A stretch of 64,000 bases of DNA from BOG-908 sp965198915 (GCA_965198915.1 CBDAQC010000006.1:620001-684000), one strand, 5' to 3'. Shown: positions 1 to 8,668, numbered from the stretch's first letter. Notes: generated by a model from the sequence alone, not told the origin. Translations and numbers: made by a program.

Positions 1-1
1 C

Positions 2-736
2 GGCCCGGGTGATGGTCTGCTGATTTTGGAAGCGCCGGGTCTTGGGAAAGGCAAGTTGCGTAGCTTTGCCGAAGCGGCGCGGGACGCGGTAGCGGTGGCG
101 TGCTACCCTGATGACGGCCGCGCACTGTCCGATCTGGTGAAGGCCGGGCTGGCGGCCGGCAAAGTAACCATCGATCAGGATGCCTTGTCCTGGCTGGCAC
201 AGTCTCTGAGTGGCGACCGTGCGGTGATACGCAATGAGATCGAGAAGCTCGCCTTGCTGGCCGGCCCAGGGGGACAGGTTGATCTCGAGGCGGCACAGGC
301 CTGCACGGGGGAGAGCGCTGCCGGCAGCGCGGATGAAGGTGTGCTTGCCGCCCTGGGCGGCCGCATTGAGGCCGCAGACCAGGGTGTCGAGGCGGCGATA
401 CAGGATGGGTTGGCGGGAGTAGCGGTGATCCGGATCGCGGTGTCTCTGCTGCAACGTTTGCACCAGGCGCGCTTGCGCATGGATGACGGCGAGAGTGCCG
501 GCGACGCCATGCGATCTATGCGGCCACCTGTCTTCTTTCGGGCACAGGCTGCCACGGCGGCTTGCCTGACTATATGGTCGAGCCTTGGATTATTGCGTTT
601 GCTGGAGGAAGCAAGGCAGGCGGAGCTGGCCTGCAAGCGAACGGGAAGCCGGCAGGAATTGCTGGCGCGCCGGTTCGTCGCCGGCCTTGCCCGCCAGGCA
701 GCCCTGCGCAGACAGGGCGCTGGCGCAGGGCGTTAA
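2..736 (+). CDS. holA: DNA polymerase III subunit delta, C-terminal part (5' end outside window)
   Basis: Delta is the clamp-loader subunit that opens the beta sliding clamp during chromosome replication. The reading frame is open from base 2, so the start lies upstream of the window. About 244 codons remain of a family that is usually about 340 residues. The visible part has the LSGDRAVIRNEIEKL stretch typical of the AAA+ lid of delta, followed by the helical C-terminal collar domain rich in Leu, Gln and Arg. It converges on parB, 15 bases away. Position beside parAB is the usual alphaproteobacterial arrangement, which supports the call. The N-terminal nucleotide-binding fold cannot be checked here. 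Confidence 0.85.
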   Translation, partial: GPGDGLLILEAPGLGKGKLRSFAEAARDAVAVACYPDDGRALSDLVKAGLAAGKVTIDQDALSWLAQSLSGDRAVIRNEIEKLALLAGPGGQVDLEAAQACTGESAAGSADEGVLAALGGRIEAADQGVEAAIQDGLAGVAVIRIAVSLLQRLHQARLRMDDGESAGDAMRSMRPPVFFRAQAATAACLTIWSSLGLLRLLEEARQAELACKRTGSRQELLARRFVAGLARQAALRRQGAGAGR

Positions 737-751
737 AGCAGTCGGCGGGGC

Positions 752-1612
752 TCAGCTTGCCGGATTCAACAGGGCGATCAGCCCATCGAGCTGATCCAGA
801 CTGCGGTATTTTATAGTAACGGCGCCGCCCCGTCCGTCGAAGGCAATCTGGACGGCGAGGCCCAGCCGTTCCGACAAGTCACGTTGCAGAGCCTCCGTCT
901 CAGGATCTTCCACGCGCTCGCGCGCCGGCTTGGGGTCGTTCGCCTTGTTTGTGCACAACGCCTCCGTTTGCCGCACGCTCAAACCGCGCTCCAGCACGGT
1001 CTTCGCCGCCTGCTCCGGGTTCGGGTGGGCCAGAAGCGCTCTCGCATGGCCGGCGGACAGTCGCCCCTCCTGAACCTCGCCCCGCACGAAGCTGGGTAGC
1101 TGCAGCAACCGCATGCTGTTGGCAACGTGGCTGCGGGATTTACCGACGGCCGTTCCGAGCTGTTCCTGCGTCAAGCCGAACTCCTCGATCAGGCGGCGGA
1201 AGCCTTCGCCTTCTTCGATGGGGTTTAGGTCCTGCCGCTGCAGGTTCTCTACCAGAGACGCTGCCATGGCGTCGGCGTCGGACAGCTCACGTACCAGCAC
1301 AGGCACTTCGTGCAACCCGGCCTGCTGCGCCGCACGCCAGCGGCGCTCACCGGCGATGATCTGGTAGTGCTTTGGCTGGTGCGGGTGCGGCCGGGCAAGC
1401 AGAGGCTGCAATATGCCGCGTGCCTGGATGGACGCCACAAGTTCGGCCAAGGAGTCCGGGTTGAAGCTGGTGCGAGGTTGGAACGGCCCCGGCTCCAGAT
1501 GATCAATGGCCAGGTTGCGGACCGGGGTCGCGGGCGCGCTTTCCTCCTTGTAGGACGGTGCGTCGCCCATGAGGGCGGCCAGCCCGCGGCCCAGGCGTGG
1601 AGCAGCGGTCAT
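752..1612 (-). CDS. parB: Chromosome partitioning protein ParB (CTP switch, parS binding)
   Basis: ParB loads on parS sites, spreads as a CTP-gated clamp and is pulled by ParA to segregate the origin region. The 286-residue product starts with the LGRGLAALMGD box (residues 7-17) that contacts ParA. It has the GERRWRA CTP-binding motif at residues 88-94, an ENLQRQDLNPIEE segment near 117, a helix-turn-helix around 140-190 and a C-terminal dimerisation region after about 245. Its start overlaps the parA stop by four bases, so the two are translationally coupled. Two parS sites lie about 1.35 kb upstream in rsmG. Length is normal for the family. Confidence 0.95.
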   Translation of the reverse strand: MTAAPRLGRGLAALMGDAPSYKEESAPATPVRNLAIDHLEPGPFQPRTSFNPDSLAELVASIQARGILQPLLARPHPHQPKHYQIIAGERRWRAAQQAGLHEVPVLVRELSDADAMAASLVENLQRQDLNPIEEGEGFRRLIEEFGLTQEQLGTAVGKSRSHVANSMRLLQLPSFVRGEVQEGRLSAGHARALLAHPNPEQAAKTVLERGLSVRQTEALCTNKANDPKPARERVEDPETEALQRDLSERLGLAVQIAFDGRGGAVTIKYRSLDQLDGLIALLNPAS

Positions 1613-2388
1613 TGCACGCCTGCCTGTTCCCGCGCGAGCAGTTCAGCCGCCAGCTTTGTATAGGCGACCGCACCGGCCGAGGTTTTGTCGTATATCAAGA
1701 CGGGTTTTCCATGACTTGGCGCTTCGGAAATACGTATGTTCCGCGGTATCATCGTCTCATACACCCTGTCGCCAAAGAAGCTTCTCGCGTCAGCGGCGAC
1801 CAAGTCGGACAGGTTATTGCGGCGGTCGAACATCGTCAGGACAATACCCTCCAGCGTCAAAGACGGGTTGAGGCTGCGCTTTATGCGCTCGATGGTCTGC
1901 ACCAGCTGGCTGATGCCCTCCAACGCGAAGAATTCACACTGCAGCGGGACAATCACGGAACTCGCCGCCACCAGCCCGTTCAGCGTCAGCAGGCTCAGGC
2001 TCGGCGGGCAATCGATGATGACGTGGTCGAAGTGGGGGATCGTTTGCAGCGCGTCCCGCAGCCGGAACTCCCGCCGTTCCATTGGCACCAGCTCGATCTC
2101 AGCCCCCGCCAGCTCAGGGTCCGCGGAAATGACTTGCAAGCCGGCTATTTGGGTCTGCTGCAGCAGACTGGATGGATCATGCGCTTCCAGCAGCATCGCG
2201 TAAGTGCCTGCGCCACGCCGGCGCCTGTCGACGCCCAGCCCAGTGGATGCATTGCCCTGTGGATCGAGGTCGACAAGCAAAACGCGTCTGTGTTGCAGTG
2301 CTAATGCAGTGGCGAGATTAATGGCTGTGGTTGTCTTGCCGACGCCGCCTTTCTGGTTGGCCACAGCGATAACACGCAGCTTCCGCAT
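1609..2388 (-). CDS. parA: Chromosome partitioning ATPase ParA (Soj)
   Basis: ParA is a DNA-binding ATPase that positions ParB-parS complexes. The frame is open upstream to 2436, but the ATG at 2388 is chosen because the product then starts MRKLRVIAVANQKGG and just clears rsmG, which ends at 2399. This gives 259 residues, the usual size. The deviant Walker A KGGVGKTT is at residues 13-20. Walker A' (DLDPQGNAS) lies near residue 42 and Walker B (IIDCPPSLSLLTLN) near 120. It is the middle gene of mnmE-mnmG-rsmG-parA-parB and overlaps parB by four bases. Confidence 0.95.
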   Translation of the reverse strand: MRKLRVIAVANQKGGVGKTTTAINLATALALQHRRVLLVDLDPQGNASTGLGVDRRRRGAGTYAMLLEAHDPSSLLQQTQIAGLQVISADPELAGAEIELVPMERREFRLRDALQTIPHFDHVIIDCPPSLSLLTLNGLVAASSVIVPLQCEFFALEGISQLVQTIERIKRSLNPSLTLEGIVLTMFDRRNNLSDLVAADARSFFGDRVYETMIPRNIRISEAPSHGKPVLIYDKTSAGAVAYTKLAAELLAREQAGVQ

Positions 2389-2398
2389 CGTGTGTGTG

Positions 2399-3004
2399 TC
2401 AGGCACGCTCCACCTCGCTGATGCGCAGGATGACACCGTCTCTGCTTGTCCGGCTTATATGCCGCTCAACCCGCATGGTCCATCTTCGCTGCGCCTCGGC
2501 GATCTCCGTCTCGGCGCTCGCCCCTTTTAAAAACAGCATCGTTCCGCCGGGATGAAGCAGTGGTGATCCAAACTCGAGCAGCTTGGTAAGCGGCGCCAAC
2601 GCCCGGGCTGTTACCAAATCTGTAGGTGACAGCCGAGCATCCTCGATGCGAGCGTTTACAATAGCGACTGTAGCTCCGGTTATCCGGGCGGCTTCACGCA
2701 AAAAAGCGGCCTTACGGGTATCGGCCTCGATCAATGTAAACCGCAGGCTGGTGGCGATTGCCAAAACAAGGCCCGGGAACCCGGCGCCTGAGCCAAGATC
2801 ACAGGCAGATGCAGCCGAGGCAGGCATGAATTCGGCCAGCTGCAAGGAATCCTGAACGTGGCGCTCCCATACGTCCGGAATGTCGCCCCGAGCGACGAGA
2901 TTTATGCGAGTATTCCACCTTGTGAGCAGGTCAGCGAAGGCCTGAAGCCGCTGTTGTGTTTCACGTGAAACACTTCGAGGCAGTGTTCCACGTGAAACAC
3001 TCAT
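2399..3004 (-). CDS. rsmG: 16S rRNA (guanine-527-N7)-methyltransferase RsmG (GidB)
   Basis: RsmG methylates G527 in the 530 loop of 16S rRNA; its loss gives low-level streptomycin resistance in several bacteria. The 201-residue product has the SAM-binding motif CDLGSGAGFPGLVLAIA near residue 70 and the LVTARALAPL segment near 140. The ATG at 3004 overlaps the mnmG stop by four bases. The first 16 codons contain two near-identical peptides, SVSRGT and SVSRET, because both are encoded by parS sites (2957-2972 and 2984-2999). This N-terminal extension therefore appears shaped by DNA function rather than by the enzyme. Confidence 0.93.
   Translation of the reverse strand: MSVSRGTLPRSVSRETQQRLQAFADLLTRWNTRINLVARGDIPDVWERHVQDSLQLAEFMPASAASACDLGSGAGFPGLVLAIATSLRFTLIEADTRKAAFLREAARITGATVAIVNARIEDARLSPTDLVTARALAPLTKLLEFGSPLLHPGGTMLFLKGASAETEIAEAQRRWTMRVERHISRTSRDGVILRISEVERA
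2957..2972. promoter_or_regulatory. parS: parS centromere site (perfect)
   Basis: The sequence TGTTTCACGTGAAACA is a perfect 16-base palindrome identical to the canonical bacterial parS consensus bound by ParB. It lies within the 5' coding region of rsmG, about 1.35 kb from parB. Confidence 0.93.
2984..2999. promoter_or_regulatory. parS: parS centromere site (one-base variant)
   Basis: TGTTCCACGTGAAACA differs from the perfect site at one base and keeps the CACGTG core. It is 27 bases (centre to centre) from the perfect site, so the two lie on roughly the same region of DNA and could load adjacent ParB dimers. Confidence 0.88.
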
Positions 3005-4869
3005 CCGGTCTTCCGCAAGTAGGCCATAACGGCAAGCGAGGCTGTTGGGGTTAGCCCAGCTACTCTACCCAGCGCTCCTAAGGAGGTCGGGCGAGCTAAC
3101 GACAGTATCTCGCAAGCCTCTGTCCCGAGGCCCTCCACCCGTTCATAGACCAGATCAGCCGGAATGCTTGCTGCCTCTGACGCACGGAAATGCCGCATCT
3201 CTGTTTCCTGCCGCGAGAGGTAGCCACGATACAATGCCGCATTTACCACCTGTTGCCGGGCTAACTTGGTCAACTTGGCAAACCAGGGAAATGCAGCGAA
3301 CACAGCCTCCGTCTCGCCCGTCTTGATCAGTGCGTCTTGGATCGTCTTCGGCAGCCCGTCCTGCCTGACAGGAATACCGCATGCATTTAGCTGTGCAGAA
3401 GTCCGAACATCTGCTTCGGCGTTGTCCATCGCTGCCGAAACTTCTGCTTCGAATACTACAAACTGGTCGCTACGGGCTGTCGTGATGCACCCCGCCAGCA
3501 TACCTATCCTAGTCAGACGTAAATCCGCGTTGTCACAGCGCAGAGACAGCCGAAATTCTGCTCGAGAGGTGAACATACGATACGGCTCACTGACGCCCTG
3601 CGATGTCAGGTCATCCACCATCACGCCGATATAGCTGGAGGCTCGGTCCAGTCTGACCGGGGCTTCGCCGGCGGCATGCTTGGCCGCGTTGATGCCCGCG
3701 AGCACGCCCTGTGCGGCCGCTTCCTCGTAACCGGTCGTGCCGTTGATCTGCCCCGCTAGATACAGGCCGGCTACACCCTTCACCTCCAAAGAGGCCTGCA
3801 ACGCAGTCGGCTGGACGAAATCGTATTCGACGGCATAGCCCGGCTGCGTGGTACGTGCACGCTCCAGGCCGGGTATCGTGGCCAACAACTCCGCCTGGGC
3901 ACTCAGCGGCAGGCTGGTCGAAATGCCATTTGGGTAAATCGTCTTTCCATCCGGCGTCCCTGGCAATCCCTCAGGCTCCAGGAAAATCTGGTGGCTGTCG
4001 CGCCCCGCGAAGCGGACCACCTTGTCTTCGATCGAGGGGCAATAACGCGGGCCGCGGCCGGAAATGGCGCCGCCATACATCGCCGATTCGCCCAGCCGTG
4101 ACTGCACGATAGCGTGGGTGGCGGGTGTTGTCCCGGTGATCCGGCAGTCGATCTGCTGCCGGGTAATCCGGTGTGTCATGAAGCTGAACGGCACCGGGTC
4201 AGTGTCGCCTCTATCTTCGGTAAGCGCCTCCCAGTCTATGCTGTCCCGCGCCAGGCGGGGTGGCGTTCCTGTCTTCAGCCGTCCGAGCGGCAAGCCAAGT
4301 GCGGCAAATTGTTCGGCAAGCTTGACAGAAGGTGGCTCCCCCACCCTGCCCGCTGGCGTTTGCACATGGCCCACATGGATGACACCTCGCAGGAACGTGC
4401 CCGTGGTGATGATCACGGCCGCACTCCGAAGCGTCTCGCCGGACTGAAGAACCACTCCCGTCACCCGAGACGACGCTTCCATTATCAACGCCTCCACCTG
4501 GCCCTCCCGCGCATGCAGGTTCGGTGTCGCCAGTAGCAGAGCCTGTATGGCGGTCCGGTAAGCCGACCGATCGACCTGTGCGCGCAGGCCGCGCACTGCT
4601 GGGCCTTTGCTCCTGTTCAGCATCTTGAAATGGATGCCGGCCGTATCGGCGGCACGGCCCATCAACCCGTCCAGGGCATCGACCTCACGAACCAGGTGGC
4701 CTTTGCCTATGCCGCCGATCGACGGGTTACAGGACAACTCCCCCACCCGGTCTAGGCGCTGTGTCACCAGCGCGGTCTTGGCGCCCATGCGGGCAGCTGC
4801 CGCTGCGGCCTCGGTTCCGGCATGGCCGCCGCCCACTACAATCACGTCGTACTCTGCCGAACCTGGCAT
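3001..4869 (-). CDS. mnmG: tRNA uridine-5-carboxymethylaminomethyl modification enzyme MnmG (GidA)
   Basis: With MnmE, this FAD enzyme installs the cmnm5 group on wobble U34 of several tRNAs. The frame is open to 4932. The ATG at 4869 is chosen because the product then starts MPGSAEYDVIVVGGGHAG and stays clear of mnmE, which ends at 4877. This gives 622 residues, as expected. The FAD-binding GGGHAGTEAA starts at residue 13. The LSCNPSIGGIGKGHLVREVDALDG family signature follows near residue 45 (cited here in two parts: LSCNPSIGGIGKG and HLVREVDALDG). The C-terminal helical domain that meets MnmE is present. It overlaps rsmG by four bases. Confidence 0.95.
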   Translation of the reverse strand: MPGSAEYDVIVVGGGHAGTEAAAAAARMGAKTALVTQRLDRVGELSCNPSIGGIGKGHLVREVDALDGLMGRAADTAGIHFKMLNRSKGPAVRGLRAQVDRSAYRTAIQALLLATPNLHAREGQVEALIMEASSRVTGVVLQSGETLRSAAVIITTGTFLRGVIHVGHVQTPAGRVGEPPSVKLAEQFAALGLPLGRLKTGTPPRLARDSIDWEALTEDRGDTDPVPFSFMTHRITRQQIDCRITGTTPATHAIVQSRLGESAMYGGAISGRGPRYCPSIEDKVVRFAGRDSHQIFLEPEGLPGTPDGKTIYPNGISTSLPLSAQAELLATIPGLERARTTQPGYAVEYDFVQPTALQASLEVKGVAGLYLAGQINGTTGYEEAAAQGVLAGINAAKHAAGEAPVRLDRASSYIGVMVDDLTSQGVSEPYRMFTSRAEFRLSLRCDNADLRLTRIGMLAGCITTARSDQFVVFEAEVSAAMDNAEADVRTSAQLNACGIPVRQDGLPKTIQDALIKTGETEAVFAAFPWFAKLTKLARQQVVNAALYRGYLSRQETEMRHFRASEAASIPADLVYERVEGLGTEACEILSLARPTSLGALGRVAGLTPTASLAVMAYLRKTG

Positions 4870-4876
4870 CACATTC

Positions 4877-6190
4877 CTATTTGCCGATACAGAACGCCCC
4901 GAATACCACATCCAGCACCGACTCGACATCAACCTTGCCGGTCAGCCGTCCCAGGCTTGCGCGCGCCAGGCGCAACTCCTCCGCACGTAGCTCCGGCTGA
5001 TCCGCTCCCACGGCGGCCTGCAGCGCATCCCGCGTGTCCCGCAAGGCAGCGCTATGGCGCGCACGGCTCAGCACCGGATTCTGTTCCGAACGGACAAGGT
5101 CACGTGCCCGCCTGGTGAGTGTTGCCAGCAGACTGGCTATGCCCTCGCCTGTTTTCGTGCTCACGCGGATCGCACCGTCGGGCGCTTCCGGCAAGTCGCA
5201 CTTGCTGACTACATCAATCCGGTCCGCACCTGACGGAACCGCCGCGCTGGCGTGTTCGGCATCGGACAGCACGATCAGCAAATCCGCCTGGCGCATACGT
5301 TGCATGCCGCGACGTACACCTTCCGCCTCTATCGCATCATCCGTTTCGCGCAGCCCGGCGGTGTCGATCAAAGTAACCAGCACGCCACCGAGATCGAGCT
5401 GAAGCTCGAGGCTGTCGCGGGTCGTCCCAGGCCGGGGCGAGACAATCGCCGCATCCCGCCCCGCCAAAGCGTTGAACAAGGACGACTTGCCCACGTTAGG
5501 CGGGCCGGCAATCACGAATACCAGCCCTTCGCGTATCCTGGCACCTGCCGCGGCCGCACTTATTTGGGCCTCGATCTCACGGGATAGGGCCTTGATCTCC
5601 GCCCTGTTCTCGTCTTCCAGGATGGGCGGCAGATTGTCGTCCGGGAAGTCGATCAGCGCCTCCTGGAACGCCAGGCAGCGGGTCAGGCGTGCAGACCACC
5701 CGTGTGCCAGCGCACCAGCCCCGCCCTGCAACTGCGCCAATGCCTGAATACGTTGCGAGTCCGTATCAGATGCGCTCAGGTCAGCCACTGCTTCCGCCTC
5801 GAGCAGGCCCATGCGGCCGGCCAGGAACGCACGCCGGGTGAACTCGCCGGCATCGGCAGGGCGCGCGCCGGCGTGCAGCAGGGCGGAGGTGACGGCCTGT
5901 ATCACCGCGCGTCCGCCATGCACGTGAAGCTCTGCGCTGTCTTCCCCCGTGTAGCTCCCCGGCCCTGGCAGCCACAGCACCAGCGCCCTGTCCAGCAGAT
6001 CGCCGGCGTGATCGCGGAGGCTGCGCAGGGCCGCATGCCGCGGCGCAGGAACGTTGCAGAGGGACTCCAGGATCGTTCGGGTCTGCGGACCGGACAACCG
6101 CATCACCGCAATCGCACTCCTGCCAGCCCCGCTGGCGAGCGCGAATATCGTGTCTGACGCCCTGCCTGGCTGGACCGGCGTGGGGCTCAC
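4877..6190 (-). CDS. mnmE: tRNA modification GTPase MnmE (TrmE)
   Basis: MnmE is the GTPase partner of MnmG in U34 modification. The start is taken as GTG at 6190, giving VSPTPVQPGRASDTIFALAS, which matches the family N-terminus. Its GTG overlaps the TGA of the upstream ferredoxin gene (GTGA). The product is 437 residues. The tetrahydrofolate-binding N-domain covers about 1-120. The G domain has GPPNVGKSS (229-237), DTAGLRET near 275 and NKCD-like VSKCDLP. The C-terminus ends CIGK, the conserved C-x-G-K involved in the modification reaction. A longer in-frame opening to 6430 is only shadow coding over the ferredoxin gene. Confidence 0.94.
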   Translation of the reverse strand: MSPTPVQPGRASDTIFALASGAGRSAIAVMRLSGPQTRTILESLCNVPAPRHAALRSLRDHAGDLLDRALVLWLPGPGSYTGEDSAELHVHGGRAVIQAVTSALLHAGARPADAGEFTRRAFLAGRMGLLEAEAVADLSASDTDSQRIQALAQLQGGAGALAHGWSARLTRCLAFQEALIDFPDDNLPPILEDENRAEIKALSREIEAQISAAAAGARIREGLVFVIAGPPNVGKSSLFNALAGRDAAIVSPRPGTTRDSLELQLDLGGVLVTLIDTAGLRETDDAIEAEGVRRGMQRMRQADLLIVLSDAEHASAAVPSGADRIDVVSKCDLPEAPDGAIRVSTKTGEGIASLLATLTRRARDLVRSEQNPVLSRARHSAALRDTRDALQAAVGADQPELRAEELRLARASLGRLTGKVDVESVLDVVFGAFCIGK

Positions 6191-6525
6191 CTGTCCAGTA
6201 TCAAGGCTTTTGCACGGCCGCCGGCTTGCAGGTGCGCGGCGAGTACCCTGTCCACGTCGTCTGGCGTGTCCACACGATACCAGATGCCCTCCGGATACAC
6301 GACGACGCACGGACCCTTCTCGCACCGGTCGAGGCAGCCGGAACTGTTGATGCGCACGCCTTGCAAGCCCAGCTCCTTCGCACGCGCCTTCATGTAATCC
6401 CGCAAACGCTCGGCACCACGTGCCGCGCAACTGCCGCGCGCATGGCCATCCGGCCTGCGGTTGGTGCAGACGAAGACGTGGAACTCGAAGTATGGCGGAG
6501 GGTCGTCAGGCTGGCGGCTGGGCAT
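6187..6525 (-). CDS. (2Fe-2S) thioredoxin-like ferredoxin
   Basis: This is a small iron-sulfur electron carrier of the thioredoxin-like 2Fe-2S family. The frame opens at 6624, but the ATG at 6525 gives MPSRQPDDPPPYFEFHVFVC, which fits the family, for 112 residues. Four cysteines fit the cluster-binding pattern: one in FVCTNRRP, one in RGSCAARG, and two in SGCLDRC, with a further Cys in KGPC. Its stop overlaps the mnmE start by four bases, which implies translational coupling. The partner is unknown. The coupling to a tRNA-modification GTPase is a context observation, not proof of a shared pathway. Confidence 0.85.
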   Translation of the reverse strand: MPSRQPDDPPPYFEFHVFVCTNRRPDGHARGSCAARGAERLRDYMKARAKELGLQGVRINSSGCLDRCEKGPCVVVYPEGIWYRVDTPDDVDRVLAAHLQAGGRAKALILDR

Positions 6526-6644
6526 GGATGCAATGTCCGGTGTGTGACGCTGGCTAGCGTAGAGCACGGGCCTTGGTTCCAAAAACACCGGCAATCCCTG
6601 CCCACCCCTGGCGCGGCGCGCCAAGCAAGGCTACTGATCCCGCC

Positions 6645-7118
6645 ATGCCGCAGCTCTCGTTCCACACGCCACTTGGCGCGTTGACCCTGTCTGAGGAAGA
6701 CGGCGCCATTGTCTCGCTGGACTGGGGCTTCGGCCGCGACCAGTCCGAGACGCCGCTTCTGCTGCGGGGCCGCGACCAGTTGCAGGCCTATTTCGACGGC
6801 GAGCTCGCCCAGTTCGACCTGCCGCTTGCGCCCCAGGGCAGCCCATACCGCCAGCGCATCTGGCAGGCGTTGCGAGACATCCCTTACGGCCAGACGGCGT
6901 CTTACGCCGCGGTCGCCCTGCGGGCCGGCGGCTCGGCCCGTTCGGTGGGTGGGGCAAACGGCGCCAACCCTATCCCCATCATCATCCCGTGTCACCGCGT
7001 GGTAGGCACATCCGGCGCGGGCGGATATTCCGGCGGTGACGGGATCGAAACCAAGACGTGGTTGCTGACGCTTGAACAGGGCGCTCGCCCGCAAGGCGCA
7101 CGCCTGGAGGTCAGATGA
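6645..7118 (+). CDS. ogt: Methylated-DNA--[protein]-cysteine S-methyltransferase
   Basis: This suicide DNA-repair protein transfers the alkyl group of O6-alkylguanine to its own cysteine. The ATG at 6645 gives MPQLSFHTPLGALTLSEEDG, a typical start for Ogt; an in-frame upstream codon at 6573 would add 24 poorly supported residues. The 157-residue product has the helix-turn-helix region YRQRIWQALRDIPYGQTASY near residue 65, the arginine finger region GGSARSVGGANGANP and the active-site IPCHRV near residue 119. It lacks the Ada-type N-terminal domains. Its stop overlaps the next gene by four bases (ATGA). It diverges from the ferredoxin-mnmE operon. Confidence 0.93.
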   Translation: MPQLSFHTPLGALTLSEEDGAIVSLDWGFGRDQSETPLLLRGRDQLQAYFDGELAQFDLPLAPQGSPYRQRIWQALRDIPYGQTASYAAVALRAGGSARSVGGANGANPIPIIIPCHRVVGTSGAGGYSGGDGIETKTWLLTLEQGARPQGARLEVR

Positions 7119-8086
7119 GCAAAGCAGTCCGGATACACGCCTATGGCGGGCCTGACGTCCTGCTGTGGGAAGACGTGCCCACGCCGGAACCAGGGCCCGG
7201 CGAAGCCCTGGTCGAGCAGAAGGCGATCGGCCTCAACTACATCGACGTGTATTTCCGCACCGGGCACTACAAGGTGCCTGGTTTCCCGGCCGTCATCGGC
7301 CAGGAAGGCGCCGGCATCGTCAAGGCCGTTGGTCCTGGTGTGCAGGCGGTCAATGTCGGGGACCGTGTGGCCTATGCCGGCGCGCTTGGCGCCTATGCCA
7401 CGAACCGGGTCATTCAGGCGGACAAGCTCGTGCGCCTCCCCGCGGCGATCGACGACACGACCGCCGCCTCCCTGATGCTGCAGGGCCTGACCGCGCAATA
7501 TCTGCTGCACAGCACCTACCCTGTCCAGGCAGGCGAGACCGTCCTGGTCTATGCCGCGGCCGGCGGTGTGGGGCTGCTTCTGTGCCAGTGGGCTCACCAT
7601 CTGGGCGCCACCGTCATCGGCGTGGTGTCCACCGAGGCGAAGGCGGAGCTCGCGCGGCAGAACGGTGCGGACCATGTCATCGTGGGCCAACAGAACGTGC
7701 CCGCCGAAGTCAAGCGCATCACCGGCGGCGCCATGGTGCCGGTCGTCTATGACAGCGTGGGCAAGGACACGTTCCAGGCGAGCCTGGACTGCCTGGCGCC
7801 GCGCGGGCTGATGGTCACCTTCGGCTCCTCGTCCGGGCCGGTGCCGCCGTTCGATGTCAGCATACTCGCCGCCAAGGGCAGCCTGTTTCTCACCCGGCCC
7901 AGCCTGCCGACCTACACGGCCAAACGTGCGGACCTGGAACGCATGTCGGCCGACCTTTTCGCTGTGATCGCAAGCGGCGCCGTCCGGGCCGGCGTGCACC
8001 AGACATTCGCGCTGAAGGATGCCGCCGCCGCGCATACGGCGCTGGAGAACAGGAGCACCACGGGCAGCACCGTCCTGCTGCCCTGA
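7115..8086 (+). CDS. qor: NAD(P)H:quinone oxidoreductase, zeta-crystallin type (MDR family)
   Basis: The 323-residue product is a zinc-free medium-chain dehydrogenase/reductase that reduces quinones with NADPH. It has the family start MSKAVRIHAYGGPDVL, the IGLNYIDVYFRTGHY substrate-site segment near residue 46 and the nucleotide-binding YAAAGGVGLLLCQWA near residue 146. The zinc-binding cysteines of alcohol dehydrogenases are absent, which supports the quinone reductase class. It overlaps ogt by four bases, suggesting joint expression of a DNA-repair and a detoxification enzyme. Exact substrate is not predictable from sequence. Confidence 0.88.
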   Translation: MSKAVRIHAYGGPDVLLWEDVPTPEPGPGEALVEQKAIGLNYIDVYFRTGHYKVPGFPAVIGQEGAGIVKAVGPGVQAVNVGDRVAYAGALGAYATNRVIQADKLVRLPAAIDDTTAASLMLQGLTAQYLLHSTYPVQAGETVLVYAAAGGVGLLLCQWAHHLGATVIGVVSTEAKAELARQNGADHVIVGQQNVPAEVKRITGGAMVPVVYDSVGKDTFQASLDCLAPRGLMVTFGSSSGPVPPFDVSILAAKGSLFLTRPSLPTYTAKRADLERMSADLFAVIASGAVRAGVHQTFALKDAAAAHTALENRSTTGSTVLLP

Positions 8087-8169
8087 CCGGCCAGTCATCT
8101 TCCGTGACATTTCGTCGCTTCGATACTTACGTGGCCGGCGCAGATAGGGTTCAGCAAGGAGGATCAATC

Positions 8170-8580
8170 ATGGTTTGGCGCAATGTTCTGAAGACAGGTC
8201 TCGTCGCCGGCGCCCTGGCCATCGGGGCCGCTGCCATACCGGCTGCCCCCGCACAGGCGGCTTGGGGCGGCGGTTACCACGGTGGCTTCCATGGTGGCTG
8301 GGCCGGCGGCATACATGCCGGCTTCGGCTTCCGCGGTGGCTGGGGCGGCTGGCACGGCGGCTACGGCATCGGTTTCCGGCCCGGCTGGGGCTACGGCTAT
8401 GGCTGGCGCGGCTATCCCGGCTACCGCGTAGGCTTCGGCTATGGGGCGGGTTACGGCTACCCCGCCTATTACGCAGCGCCAGTGGTGGCGTACGCGCCGC
8501 CGGCCTACGTGCAGCCGTACGCCGTGCCGGTGTACCACCACCATTTCTACCACCATGTGGCCCACGTGGTCTGCAGGTAG
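8170..8580 (+). CDS. Small secreted Gly/Tyr/His/Trp-rich protein
   Basis: The ATG at 8170 is preceded by a strong ribosome site (AAGGAGG, 8157-8163) and starts MVWRNVLKTGLVAGALAIGA, a signal peptide ending near APAQAAW. The mature part, about 100 residues, is made of short repeats such as GGYHGGFHGGW, GYGYGWRGYPGYRVGFGYG and a final HHHFYHHVAHVVCR. Proteins of this composition are common and mostly uncharacterised in Alphaproteobacteria. The His clusters could bind metal and the aromatic-glycine repeats could support surface association, but both are inference. No neighbour explains its role. It converges on the TauE-type gene. Confidence 0.8.
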   Translation: MVWRNVLKTGLVAGALAIGAAAIPAAPAQAAWGGGYHGGFHGGWAGGIHAGFGFRGGWGGWHGGYGIGFRPGWGYGYGWRGYPGYRVGFGYGAGYGYPAYYAAPVVAYAPPAYVQPYAVPVYHHHFYHHVAHVVCR

Positions 8581-8600
8581 GAAGCTGCAGCGGCGGGGAC

Positions 8601-8667
8601 GGGAGGCAGGAAGCCTCCCCTTCACCGCAGGGGAACGCTGTGGCGCGCGCCTCACCGGCGCGCGCCA
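8601..8667. terminator. Two GC-rich hairpins between convergent genes
   Basis: GGGAGGC (8601-8607) pairs with GCCTCCC (8613-8619), and TGGCGCGCGCC (8641-8651) pairs perfectly with GGCGCGCGCCA (8657-8667) across a five-base loop. They fill the gap between two convergent genes. There is no T-run, so they are only likely, not typical, terminators. Confidence 0.5.
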
Positions 8668-8668
8668 G

